Below, in pieces: positions 1 to 5,911 of a stretch of DNA of 7,155 bases. The stretch comes from Gemmataceae bacterium (GTDB taxonomy: Bacteria > Planctomycetota > Planctomycetia > Gemmatales > Gemmataceae), in assembly GCA_025056835.1 (NCBI GenBank), contig JANWVS010000096.1, forward strand, positions 1-7,155, read 5' to 3'. The position numbers were made by a program, and so were the translations under genes. Within the stretch, counting starts at the first letter, position 1, and the number at the start of each line of letters is the position of its first letter. A model generated the notes under the pieces. That model made no database searches. It was not told where the DNA came from and was given only the letters and a program-made list of their open reading frames with translations.

Positions 1-245
1 AAGCCGCCGCTCCGGGGGCCGACAAAGAAACGACGCCCCGCGACTTCACGGAAACCGTATGCTGGCTGCCCGCCCTGGTCCTGGCGAACGGCGAAGCGGA
101 AATCGCTTTCGATCTGGCTGATGCAGTGACCCGTTACCAGGTGACAATTGTCAGCCACAGCCTCGACGGTCGACTTGGCGCCAACACTATGGAAATCGCC
201 GCGCGCCTGCCGTCTGGCGTCGAGCCGAAATCGCCTCAAGAATAA
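1..245 (+). CDS. Alpha-2-macroglobulin-family protein, C-terminal part (5' end outside window, ends at a premature-looking stop)
   Basis: The frame is open from position 3 and ends at TAA 243-245, giving 80 visible residues. Residues about 14-58 read RDFTETVCWLPALVLANGEA, then FDLADAVTRYQVTIVSHSLD and GRLG. This matches the A2M domain pattern (T-V-W-x-P-x-L, G-x-A-x-x-x-F-D-L-D, T-x-Y-x-V, H-x-x-D-G-R-L-G) of bacterial alpha-2-macroglobulins. These are large secreted or periplasmic protease-trapping proteins, abundant in planctomycetes. In the family several hundred residues normally follow this point (complement-like and receptor-binding domains). Here translation stops about 20 residues after the GRLG motif. 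The thioester motif, if the gene had one, cannot be seen. The domain assignment is from motif recognition only. It could be a real truncated protein, a pseudogene fragment or a sequencing error at the TAA. Confidence 0.7.
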   Translation, partial: AAAPGADKETTPRDFTETVCWLPALVLANGEAEIAFDLADAVTRYQVTIVSHSLDGRLGANTMEIAARLPSGVEPKSPQE

Positions 246-425
246 GCGCCTGCCGGCAAACCGTCTATTCCCGTCGCCACTCGCAACGACGTCGCCGCGC
301 CTGCTTACGCCCGGCTCGACGTCCGCGCCTGCGGCCGCCAATCGGCCGATCCCGCCTTTCGCGAAACGGCAACGCGCCGCCTCGACATAGTTCCCAACGA
401 ACCAACACGAACGTCCTTCGCTTGA
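246..425 (+). pseudogene. In-frame continuation of the macroglobulin gene beyond the TAA, probably decayed
   Basis: Directly after TAA 243-245 the same frame stays open for 59 codons to TGA 423-425. It reads like the expected next part of the family: SIPVATRNDVAAPAYARLDV followed by RACGRQSADPAF and a TRRLDIVPNEPTRTSFA end. Bacterial macroglobulins typically have a stretch of the form P-x-E-x-T-A-G-D-x-x-x-I-P-V-A-x-x-N-D here. PQE, the stop, then APAGKPSIPVATRND fits it with no gap, so the stop replaces one residue. No start codon with a ribosome binding site is apparent after the TAA, so separate translation is unlikely. The rest of the family's C-terminus is missing, because the glycosyltransferase gene begins about 50 nt further on. 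The decay call is inference. Confidence 0.5.
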
Positions 426-463
426 CCGGCTGCCGCCGGGAGTTTACCATGTGCAGGCGACAC

Positions 464-468
464 GGAGG
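464..468 (+). promoter_or_regulatory. Ribosome binding site that selects ATG 475
   Basis: GGAGG lies 6 nt upstream of ATG 475. The alternative in-frame GTG at 451 has no comparable purine-rich site, so ATG 475 is the preferred start of the glycosyltransferase. Confidence 0.65.
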
Positions 469-474
469 TCAGGC

Positions 475-2115
475 ATGGTGGTCGGACTTGAGCAACGATT
501 GAGCATCCCCAAAGCGACCGCCGCCTGGCGCGACTGGCAGTGGTTGTTGCTCCTGCTGGTTTTGGTGGTGCCCTTGCGGGCGTGGATGGTGGTCAACACC
601 GAGGTCTTAGCCCGCGACAGCATCGGTTTCATTCGCTACGCACTTCTCTTCGATCAACATAGCTGGGCAGAAGTAGTTCAAACGATCGACCAGCACCCTG
701 GATATCCCTGGGCGGTGTGGGCGGTATCCGTGCCGATGCGGCGGCTATTTGGTCCGGCCACGCCGGAGTTGATGCGGCTTTGTGCTCAACTTGTCAGCGG
801 GTTGGCCGCGATTGCTTTGGTGCTGCCCTCTTACTACCTCGGCAAAGCCCTGGCCGGTCCGCGGCTTGCCTTTGGCGGCAGTTTGTTGGTGCAATGGTTG
901 CCGACGACTGCCCATCACCTCTCCGATGGGATCTCCGAGAGTCTTTTCCTTTTTTTGCTGACCACCGCGTTGTGGAGCGCTGTTCGCGGTTGCCAAAATC
1001 GCCATTGGCTTTGGTTCGCCGCGACCGGTGCGGCATCGGGGTTGGCGTACTTAACACGGCCCGAAGGTCTTGTGGTATCGCTGGCGGTTGCCGCGGCGCT
1101 TGTCTTGGGCCAAGCGCTGCGCCCGGCGCGACAACCTTGGACGGCGGTCGCCGCCCAAGCGCTGGCGCTCTTGATCGGCTTGGTCCCTCTGGCCGCCTTA
1201 TATACGGTGCCGGCGGGTCGGTTGACACGCAAACCGGCGTTGGAACGGATGCTGGCATCGGCGGGGAACGCAAGCACACCACGGCCGCTCCGAAGCGTTC
1301 CGCCGGCGATGTTGAGTGGCGATGCCTTTGTGCAAATCAGCGCGCCGATGCACCGCCTTGCTCGCGGCTGTTGGAGCTTGGCCGCGGAACTGGCGGCTGC
1401 CCTACATTATTTGGGCTTCTTCGCCGTCATGGCCGCCCTGCCGAAGTTGCCTGCAATGGCGGACGATCCCGGGCGCCGAGTCGTGGTGCTTTATTTCCTC
1501 GGCCATGCCATGTTGCTCGTGGTGCTGGCCACCGCTGCGGGTTACTTGTCGGATCGCCACGTCATTCCCATGGTGCTGTTGCTGGCCTACGCTGCGGCGG
1601 CCGGCCTGCAAGCAGTCGGAGGCTGGTGTTTGAGCTGTCGGTTTCGGCGTCGCGGCTGGAACGATCGGGCCGGCTTGCTGGTGCTGGCAGGAGTGATCGT
1701 CATCGTTTCACCGCAGACGTTGGCACGTTTACACGGTCATCGCGCCGGGAATCATGCGGCGGGGCTGTGGTTGGCGGAGCATTGGCGGCCGGGCGATATC
1801 GTGATCGACGATCATTGTTGGTCGCACTATTACGCGCGTCAGGTCTTTTTCGAGGGGCAGGACCCAACAGCGGCGCCGGACCACCGTGCCCTGTGTTACG
1901 TGGTCATCACGCGCAGCCGCAATCCCCGAGTCCAACCGCTGCGGGACGAGTGCGAGCGACGACTGCGCGGCATGAACGGCCAAGTGGTCTATCATTGGCC
2001 TCCCGCGGTCCCGGCAGCGGCGGCGCGCGTGGTCGTGTATGCTGTGCCGCGGTCAAGCAGCCTTGGCGTGCTGACCCGTGACGGTTTCGGGTCGGTTTTC
2101 AACGAAGGTTCGTGA
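475..2115 (+). CDS. GT-C fold glycosyltransferase, family 39-like integral membrane protein
   Basis: The product is 546 residues from ATG 475; a GTG at 451 would add 8. It is probably an integral membrane enzyme moving a sugar from a polyprenyl-phosphate donor to an acceptor outside the cytoplasm, as in the PMT/ArnT (GT39/GT83) families. GT-C landmarks are visible: the first membrane helix at about residues 24-40, Asp48 in the following loop (ARDSIGFIRYA, the usual acidic site), HPGYP at 74-78, a D-x-x-x-E pair at Asp151 and Glu155 (SDGISE) and TRPEG at 194-198. About ten hydrophobic helices run to residue about 415. A soluble C-terminal tail follows, with GLWLAEHWRPGDIVIDDHCW and a nearby YARQVFFEG. 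Tails of this type are common in planctomycete GT39 proteins. Acceptor and donor cannot be told from sequence. The gene starts about 50 nt after the macroglobulin remnant, and its last 63 nt overlap a convergent gene. Confidence 0.9.
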   Translation: MVVGLEQRLSIPKATAAWRDWQWLLLLLVLVVPLRAWMVVNTEVLARDSIGFIRYALLFDQHSWAEVVQTIDQHPGYPWAVWAVSVPMRRLFGPATPELMRLCAQLVSGLAAIALVLPSYYLGKALAGPRLAFGGSLLVQWLPTTAHHLSDGISESLFLFLLTTALWSAVRGCQNRHWLWFAATGAASGLAYLTRPEGLVVSLAVAAALVLGQALRPARQPWTAVAAQALALLIGLVPLAALYTVPAGRLTRKPALERMLASAGNASTPRPLRSVPPAMLSGDAFVQISAPMHRLARGCWSLAAELAAALHYLGFFAVMAALPKLPAMADDPGRRVVVLYFLGHAMLLVVLATAAGYLSDRHVIPMVLLLAYAAAAGLQAVGGWCLSCRFRRRGWNDRAGLLVLAGVIVIVSPQTLARLHGHRAGNHAAGLWLAEHWRPGDIVIDDHCWSHYYARQVFFEGQDPTAAPDHRALCYVVITRSRNPRVQPLRDECERRLRGMNGQVVYHWPPAVPAAAARVVVYAVPRSSSLGVLTRDGFGSVFNEGS

Positions 2116-2394
2116 ACTCCAGTAATCTTCGGCAGCCCGGGCCAGGTCCAAAAGGGCTTCCATAGGCGGCGTGAGCAGATGGCGCCCTTGTCGGCCGACC
2201 TTGTCGGCCACGTGCGCGAGATCGAGCAGCGCCACCAGCGCCGGTGCATGCCGTTTGCCGCACGCCCGACAAATTGTGGCGGATCGCTCGGCATCGACCA
2301 GCCGCGGTCCCCGGCCCCAGCGCGTCAACGTACCACAGAGCGGGCAAATGGCCGATCCTGCCTCCTGAGCGAGCTTGACGAGGATACGATCCAT
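2053..2394 (-). CDS. Small zinc-ribbon-like protein, unknown function
   Basis: The product is 113 residues from ATG 2394. A GTG at 2406 would add four residues, but AAGGTG sits 9 nt before the ATG, which favours the ATG. Two Cys pairs, CPLC at residues 17-20 and CRAC at 42-45, with a basic linker between them, form a plausible four-cysteine zinc ribbon. The zinc part is followed by a helical stretch rich in Leu, Ala and charged residues (ALVALLDLAHVAD, then MEALLDLARAAEDYW). No enzymatic motif is seen. Such proteins may bind nucleic acid or protein, but that is only a guess. The gene is convergent with the glycosyltransferase, and its last 21 codons lie within that gene's 3' end. Intact cysteine spacing and a sensible start support a real gene. 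I do not recognise a named family. Confidence 0.7.
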   Translation of the reverse strand: MDRILVKLAQEAGSAICPLCGTLTRWGRGPRLVDAERSATICRACGKRHAPALVALLDLAHVADKVGRQGRHLLTPPMEALLDLARAAEDYWSSRTFVENRPETVTGQHAKAA

Positions 2395-2424
2395 ACCGAC
2401 GAACACCTTGAGTGAAAGACTGGG

Positions 2425-2445
2425 GTCGCCGGCGCTGTCGGCGAC
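2425..2445. repeat. Short inverted repeat upstream of the zinc-ribbon gene
   Basis: GTCGCCG at 2425-2431 and CGGCGAC at 2439-2445 are perfectly complementary across a 7-nt loop. Two further G-T pairs are possible outside. It lies 31 nt upstream of the leftward ATG 2394, so it could be an operator or 5' UTR hairpin. Without a T-tract it is not a convincing terminator. Confidence 0.4.
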
Positions 2446-2690
2446 TTTAGGTTCCCGGGATTAGGCATCGGCAAGAAGGCGAACGAAGTCTGGACACGGT
2501 GAGAGGAAATCGTCGGCGCCAGGCCGAACCATGGGCCGAACTCACCTGGAAACGAAGCCGTTCCAACGGCAATAAGTGGTCAAACGACGCCGTCGCCGTG
2601 AAGTGGGGCAAAGTGTGCGGGTGGAAAACAGGCAAGGGGCGCAAGCGACGACGATCATGCCAAGGAGACGCCGGTAAGTCCTGCTGTCCA

Positions 2691-2702
2691 CACGATTTCG
2701 TG
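2691..2702. repeat. 12-bp dyad upstream of the signalling genes
   Basis: CACGA, TT, TCGTG is a compact two-fold symmetric site ending 44 nt before ATG 2747. Its size and position would suit a regulator binding site, but a 5-bp arm can easily arise by chance. Confidence 0.25.
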
Positions 2703-2746
2703 GCCGGTAGACTAAAGTTGTTTCAGCGCGCTTCGAGACGGCTGTC

Positions 2747-3433
2747 ATGACTGGCGACTCGAGATGCTTCATTCCGCACGGGCCGGCGCGGGCGGAACGG
2801 CTCTTGGCGGCTATCCATCCCGTGTGCAGTCATGATTTGCCCAATGTCGTTGTGGCCTTACAGGGACTGTTGCAATTGTTTGAATGGGACGAAGCGAGCC
2901 AACTGTCGGGGCAAGGGCGCGAACACCTTACTCGGCTACAATCTCTCGCGGCTAAGACGACGGCGATGTGCCACCATCTCAAGGAATTGGTGCGATTGCA
3001 GCGCCGTGAGGTGGTGCCCACCAGCGTGCGTTTTGCCGACTTGCTTGACGAGGTGCGCGCCGAATTGCGCCGCGCCATGCCAGACCTAAGTCTGGCATGG
3101 AACTGCCGTTGGGATGTTGGCGAGATTGTCGGGGACCGTCAGCTGCTCCAGGCCGGCGTCGTGGGCATCGTTCGCTCGGTCTTAACACCGGTCCAGGCTG
3201 CGGCCGCGGTGGTGGACATGGAGACGCACCCGGCACAGGACCGAGTGGAATGGACCGTGCGAATCCGACCGGACACCGCTGCGCCGGCTCTGCCTGTGGA
3301 CGATTCGTCCCTCCTGGAAGGTCAACTCGCCCTTGATTTCGCCCGTATTTGTCTGGCTGTCAGTGGTGTCACCTGTGTCGACACGGATGCTGCTCTCAGT
3401 AGGGGTGTGTTCACCCTGAGTTACACTCTCTGA
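2747..3433 (+). CDS. Histidine-kinase-like protein with H-box but degenerate ATPase domain (possible phosphotransfer protein)
   Basis: The product is 228 residues. Residues about 16-90 form a DHp-like two-helix region. The first helix carries IHPVCSHDLPNVVVALQGLL with candidate phosphoacceptor His29 (S-H-D-L, as in H-boxes). The second helix runs through REHLTRLQSLAAKTTAMCHH to LKELVRLQRRE. Residues about 92-228 keep the outline of a HATPase_c domain: a FADLLDEVRAEL start, GDRQLLQAGVVGIVRSVL where the N-box should be, and a final segment LALDFARICLAVSG, then GVFTLSYTL. The two N-box asparagines are replaced by Gly140 and Ser144, and no DxGxG (G1) or GxGLGL (G2) box can be found. By family knowledge this should not bind ATP normally. 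It may be a pseudokinase or a Spo0B/ChpT-type phosphotransferase; that role is inference. It has no membrane segment or sensor domain. It lies 7 nt upstream of the hybrid kinase and is probably co-transcribed with it. The ribosome binding site is weak (CGAGACG about 6 nt upstream). Confidence 0.8.
   Translation: MTGDSRCFIPHGPARAERLLAAIHPVCSHDLPNVVVALQGLLQLFEWDEASQLSGQGREHLTRLQSLAAKTTAMCHHLKELVRLQRREVVPTSVRFADLLDEVRAELRRAMPDLSLAWNCRWDVGEIVGDRQLLQAGVVGIVRSVLTPVQAAAAVVDMETHPAQDRVEWTVRIRPDTAAPALPVDDSSLLEGQLALDFARICLAVSGVTCVDTDAALSRGVFTLSYTL
3075..3100. repeat. Perfect 11-bp inverted repeat inside the kinase-like gene
   Basis: CCATGCCAGAC at 3075-3085 and GTCTGGCATGG at 3090-3100 are exact reverse complements separated by CTAA. 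The repeat lies in codons for about residues 110-118 of the kinase-like protein, between the DHp and ATPase-like regions. The mRNA should form a stable tetraloop hairpin. Confidence 0.85.
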
Positions 3434-3440
3434 GCCGTCC

Positions 3441-5345
3441 ATGGCTGAATCGTTGCAATTGTTCGTCGTCGAAGACGACAACGACATCGCCTTTCTGATT
3501 CGCAAAAGCCTGGAGCGCGCCGGCCATCGTGTGACGTGCTGCCGCACTGGTGCCGACGCCTTGATCGTCCTAAGCCACACCCAATTCCATCTGGTGCTGC
3601 TCGACCACCGTTTGCCCGACATGCAAGGATTGGAATTGCTGCGAACGCTCAATCGCGAACGCATCACCACCCCGGTCCTGATGGTGACGGCATACGGCGA
3701 CGAGCATTTGGCAACCCAGGTTCTGCAGGCAGGGGCGTTGGATTACATTGTCAAGGACCGCGCCTTGACCTTCTTGACCGAGCTGCCGAAGCGCGTTCAG
3801 GAATCGGTCACCCGCCACCGCCTGCAACAAACCAATCGCCTGTTGATCGAAGCCCTGGAATCCGCTCGCGACGGCATCATGATCACGGATCTCCAGGGAA
3901 CGATTCTGCACGTCAACACGGCTTTGGAGCAGATGTACGGCTACAGCCGGCAAGAACTTATCGGTCAGCCGCCGCGGCTTTTCAAGAGCGGCGTCCACTC
4001 GCGCGAATTTTTTGCCGACTTCTGGAAGACGATTCTCAACCGCACTTCCTGGCAAGGCGAAATCATCAATCGCCGCAAAGACGGCACCCTGCTCGACACG
4101 TCGCTGACCGTCTCGCCGATCGTCGACGCCTCGGGGCAGTTGACGCACTTCGTGGGCATTTACCGCGACATGACCGAGCGCAAGCAGATCGAACGACAGC
4201 TCTTCCAGGCCCAAAAGATGCAGAGCGTCGGCACTCTCGCGGGCGGCGTCGCCCACGAGTTCAACAATCTTTTGGCTGGTATTCAAGGCTACGCTTCCCT
4301 CGCCATGCGCGACCCGACGGTGAGCGAGTCGGTCTTGGAATTTCTGCACTTGATTGTCCAACTTTCGGAGCGGGCCGCCAACCTCACGCGACAGCTTTTG
4401 GCGTTCGCCCGCAAACCGGCCCTTAGTCGGCAACCCACCGCCATGGTTAAGCTGCTTGAGTCAACCGCCGACCTCGTTCGCCACAGCCTCAACATTCAGG
4501 TCAATTTCCACCGGCCCGACGACGAATCCCTGAGCGCTTTGGCGGACGCCAACCAGCTGCAACAAGCGTTGATCAACTTGAGCCTCAACGCCCGCGACGC
4601 GATGCCGAAGTCGTCCCTCGTCCCCCTTGAATTTCGCCTCCGCCGGTTGCAATTGGCCGGCGAGCTGCCGGCCTTTCCGCAGAATGTGCCGGCCGGCGAT
4701 TATGTCGTCATCGAGGTCGAAGACCATGGCGTGGGAATGTCGCCCGACGTTCTGGCCCAAGCGATGGATCCGTTCTTCACGACCAAGGAAGTCGGCCAGG
4801 GAACGGGTTTGGGGCTGCCGGTGGTATTCGGGATTGTGCATGGCCATCAAGGACACTTGACGATCCGCAGCGCCGTGGGTCAGGGTACCTGCGTCAGCAT
4901 CTACCTGCCGCGGCTGGCGGAGACGGACTTTGCTCCGGCCCAGCCTGCCGGACCACAGGTGCTCGAACCGGAACCGACGCCAAGCCGCCGGATCTTGGTC
5001 ATCGACGATGAACCGGCCGTGCTCGACGTGGTGCGACGTTACCTGGAAATCGCCGGCCATCAGGTTGTTGGCGCCCGAAGCGGCGCGGAGGGTGCGCAGT
5101 ACTTGGCGACCCAAGAACCGGTCGACCTGATTATTCTGGACCTCATGATTCCGAAGGAAGACGGCGCGACCAACTACCAAACCCTTCGGGCTGCGCGGCC
5201 CGGCGTGCCGATCCTAATATGCACTGGATTGGTACAAAATGATCTGGCCCAAACGCTTTTGAACCAAGGCGCGTGCAACGTAGTGCTTAAGCCGTTTCGG
5301 ATGAACGAGTTGTGGTACGCAGTCAACAACGCCGTCAAAGCGTGA
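3441..5345 (+). CDS. Hybrid sensor histidine kinase, REC-PAS-HisKA-HATPase_c-REC
   Basis: The product is 634 residues, with no signal peptide or membrane helix, so it is cytoplasmic. Domains in order are as follows. REC1, about 5-120: acidic pair Asp12/Asp13, phosphoacceptor Asp55, Thr83 and Lys105. PAS/PAC, about 132-250: [18 protein letters not shown] to [10 protein letters not shown]. HisKA: His272 in [11 protein letters not shown], the NtrB-like H-box type. HATPase_c: N-box Asn379/Asn383 in [12 protein letters not shown]1 box EDHGVGM with Asp428, F-box PFFTTK 444-449 and G2 box GTGLGL 454-459. A short proline-rich linker is followed by REC2, about 516-634: Asp522/Asp523, phosphoacceptor Asp567, Thr595 and Lys617-Pro618. 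Every catalytic residue is intact. There is no DNA-binding or enzymatic output domain, so phosphate must pass to another protein, or REC2 must act by binding. ATG 3441 follows the previous stop by 7 nt without a strong ribosome binding site, which suggests translational coupling. The ligand of the PAS domain is unknown. Confidence 0.97.
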   Translation: MAESLQLFVVEDDNDIAFLIRKSLERAGHRVTCCRTGADALIVLSHTQFHLVLLDHRLPDMQGLELLRTLNRERITTPVLMVTAYGDEHLATQVLQAGALDYIVKDRALTFLTELPKRVQESVTRHRLQQTNRLLIEALESARDGIMITDLQGTILHVNTALEQMYGYSRQELIGQPPRLFKSGVHSREFFADFWKTILNRTSWQGEIINRRKDGTLLDTSLTVSPIVDASGQLTHFVGIYRDMTERKQIERQLFQAQKMQSVGTLAGGVAHEFNNLLAGIQGYASLAMRDPTVSESVLEFLHLIVQLSERAANLTRQLLAFARKPALSRQPTAMVKLLESTADLVRHSLNIQVNFHRPDDESLSALADANQLQQALINLSLNARDAMPKSSLVPLEFRLRRLQLAGELPAFPQNVPAGDYVVIEVEDHGVGMSPDVLAQAMDPFFTTKEVGQGTGLGLPVVFGIVHGHQGHLTIRSAVGQGTCVSIYLPRLAETDFAPAQPAGPQVLEPEPTPSRRILVIDDEPAVLDVVRRYLEIAGHQVVGARSGAEGAQYLATQEPVDLIILDLMIPKEDGATNYQTLRAARPGVPILICTGLVQNDLAQTLLNQGACNVVLKPFRMNELWYAVNNAVKA

Positions 5346-5348
5346 ACC

Positions 5349-5389
5349 AAAAAAACAACGGCGCCGAGGCCACTGCCCCGCCGCCGTTG
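5349..5389 (-). terminator. Intrinsic terminator of the exported-protein gene
   Basis: Read leftward, an 8-bp stem (CAACGGCG at 5356-5363 with CGCCGTTG at 5382-5389, 18-nt loop) is followed immediately by seven T residues (the A7 run at 5349-5355 on the + strand). It starts 30 nt after the stop of the leftward gene. On the + strand the hairpin follows the hybrid kinase stop by 10 nt but has no T-tract after it, so it should work mainly for the leftward transcript. Confidence 0.8.
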
Positions 5390-5418
5390 CTCGGCTTGCC
5401 TTGCCGCAATTGACACCT

Positions 5419-5808
5419 CTAGTTGGTTTTCTTTACCTTCTTGGCGCCCAATACACGGATCTCGGTCACTTTGCCGTCGTCCCCGGTGACGACGCGCGCT
5501 GCGATCCCTTTCTCGCCGATTTTCGTAAACATTTCGTTCTTTAAGCCACCTTCGATCGCCTCGCCGGCTTCAATTTTCTTTGTGTCCTTGTTGAATGCGC
5601 CTTTGACCACCTTGACATTGGCGGCGACGGTCAGTGTCACTTCTTCGGCACCCTCAAGCTTTTTCGTCTCCTTGTTGAATTTGCCGCCCTTCATCGCCGT
5701 GATTTTGTCGCCTTCGATCTTGCGAATCGAGATAGTAAACTCGTCCGCTAACACCAGCCCCATGCCCAACCCAAGCACGACCGCTACCGCTGCGACCTTC
5801 CTCAACAT
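5419..5808 (-). CDS. Small exported lysine-rich protein with internal duplication, unknown function
   Basis: The product is 129 residues. Residues 1-21 form a classic signal peptide: MLRK, then a hydrophobic core AAVAVVLGLGMGLVLA, with likely cleavage after Ala21 before DE. There is no lipobox Cys and no cysteine in the mature part, so the product is probably a soluble periplasmic or secreted protein of about 108 residues. A motif occurs twice, as KGGKFNKETKKLEGAEEV (40-57) and KGAFNKDTKKIEAGEAI (69-85), with F44 and F72 in equivalent positions. This indicates an internal duplication with a period near 28. About 20 of the 108 mature residues are Lys. Alternating hydrophobic residues (ITAMKGG, VTLTVAANVKVV) suggest a beta-rich fold. 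The start is well supported by GGGAG 8 nt upstream. I do not recognise a named family; its role is unknown. It stands alone, convergent with the kinase gene and with its own terminator. Confidence 0.85.
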   Translation of the reverse strand: MLRKVAAVAVVLGLGMGLVLADEFTISIRKIEGDKITAMKGGKFNKETKKLEGAEEVTLTVAANVKVVKGAFNKDTKKIEAGEAIEGGLKNEMFTKIGEKGIAARVVTGDDGKVTEIRVLGAKKVKKTN

Positions 5809-5816
5809 GATGTAAA

Positions 5817-5821
5817 CTCCC
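5817..5821 (-). promoter_or_regulatory. Strong ribosome binding site of the exported-protein gene
   Basis: On the minus strand GGGAG precedes ATG 5808 by 8 nt. It is one of the clearest Shine-Dalgarno sites in the window and fixes the start, giving an intact signal peptide. Confidence 0.75.
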
Positions 5822-5844
5822 TGAACACAAAATAATTGGGAACC

Positions 5845-5865
5845 CGCCGGCGTCGGCCGCCGGCG
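5845..5865. repeat. GC-rich 8-bp hairpin in the leader of the exported-protein gene
   Basis: CGCCGGCG occurs at 5845-5852 and 5858-5865 around a TCGGC spacer. The 8-mer is its own reverse complement, so the site is both a direct and an inverted repeat. It lies about 37 nt upstream of the leftward ATG 5808, in a promoter or 5' UTR position. Confidence 0.6.
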
Positions 5866-5868
5866 CCC

Positions 5869-5908
5869 GGCAAATGCGAGTCACTCCCCCCACGGGAGTT
5901 CGTTTGCC
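5869..5908. repeat. Nested hairpin next to the 5845-5865 element
   Basis: The outer arms GGCAAA (5869-5874) and TTTGCC (5903-5908) enclose the inner arms ACTCCC (5883-5888) and GGGAGT (5894-5899) with a 5-nt loop. The two stems are separated by unpaired internal-loop bases. Confidence 0.45.
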
Positions 5909-5911
5909 GAA

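Larger units (their letters stand above)
2395..2746. other. Non-coding interval between the zinc-ribbon gene and the signalling operon
   Basis: I see no convincing gene here; the short open frames are rich in Arg and Trp and lack ribosome binding sites. The interval must hold the promoter of the leftward zinc-ribbon gene and probably that of the rightward signalling genes, but I cannot point to clear -35/-10 boxes. It contains three short symmetric elements: a 7-bp inverted repeat at 2425-2445, an 8-nt direct repeat at 2522-2541 and a CACGA-TT-TCGTG dyad at 2691-2702. Confidence 0.6.

Noticed and set aside
148..390. An 80-codon rightward open frame over the macroglobulin remnant
   Set aside because: The other frame over this stretch shows family-like sequence on both sides of the TAA. 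This frame is Ser/Pro/Ala-rich with no motif.
391..474. Possible fusion or frameshift joining the macroglobulin remnant to the glycosyltransferase (the glycosyltransferase frame is open from 391 and reads LPPGVYHVQA before ATG 475)
   Set aside because: The stretch is only 28 codons with no start other than GTG 451, and a strong GGAGG site supports initiation at ATG 475. The macroglobulin-like LPPGxY string is too common to carry weight.
717..2081. A 454-codon open frame overlapping the glycosyltransferase in another frame
   Set aside because: It lacks hydrophobic helices or any domain signature and is Arg/Gly/Ser-rich. The overlapping frame has clear GT-C motifs and a ribosome binding site.
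2499..2750. An 83-codon rightward open frame just before the kinase-like gene
   Set aside because: The translation is dominated by Arg, Lys and Trp with no motif, there is no convincing ribosome binding site, and it overlaps the start of the next gene by 4 nt. It could be a leader peptide, but nothing positive supports it.
3570..4433. A 287-codon minus-strand open frame inside the hybrid kinase gene
   Set aside because: It is fully antisense to intact REC, PAS and HisKA domains with all catalytic residues, so it is a shadow frame.
5346..5418. The 5356-5389 hairpin as terminator of the hybrid kinase gene
   Set aside because: On the + strand the stem is followed by CTCGGCTTGCC with no T-tract. 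The T7 run exists only for leftward transcription, so I assign it to the exported-protein gene, though it may help stop the kinase transcript.
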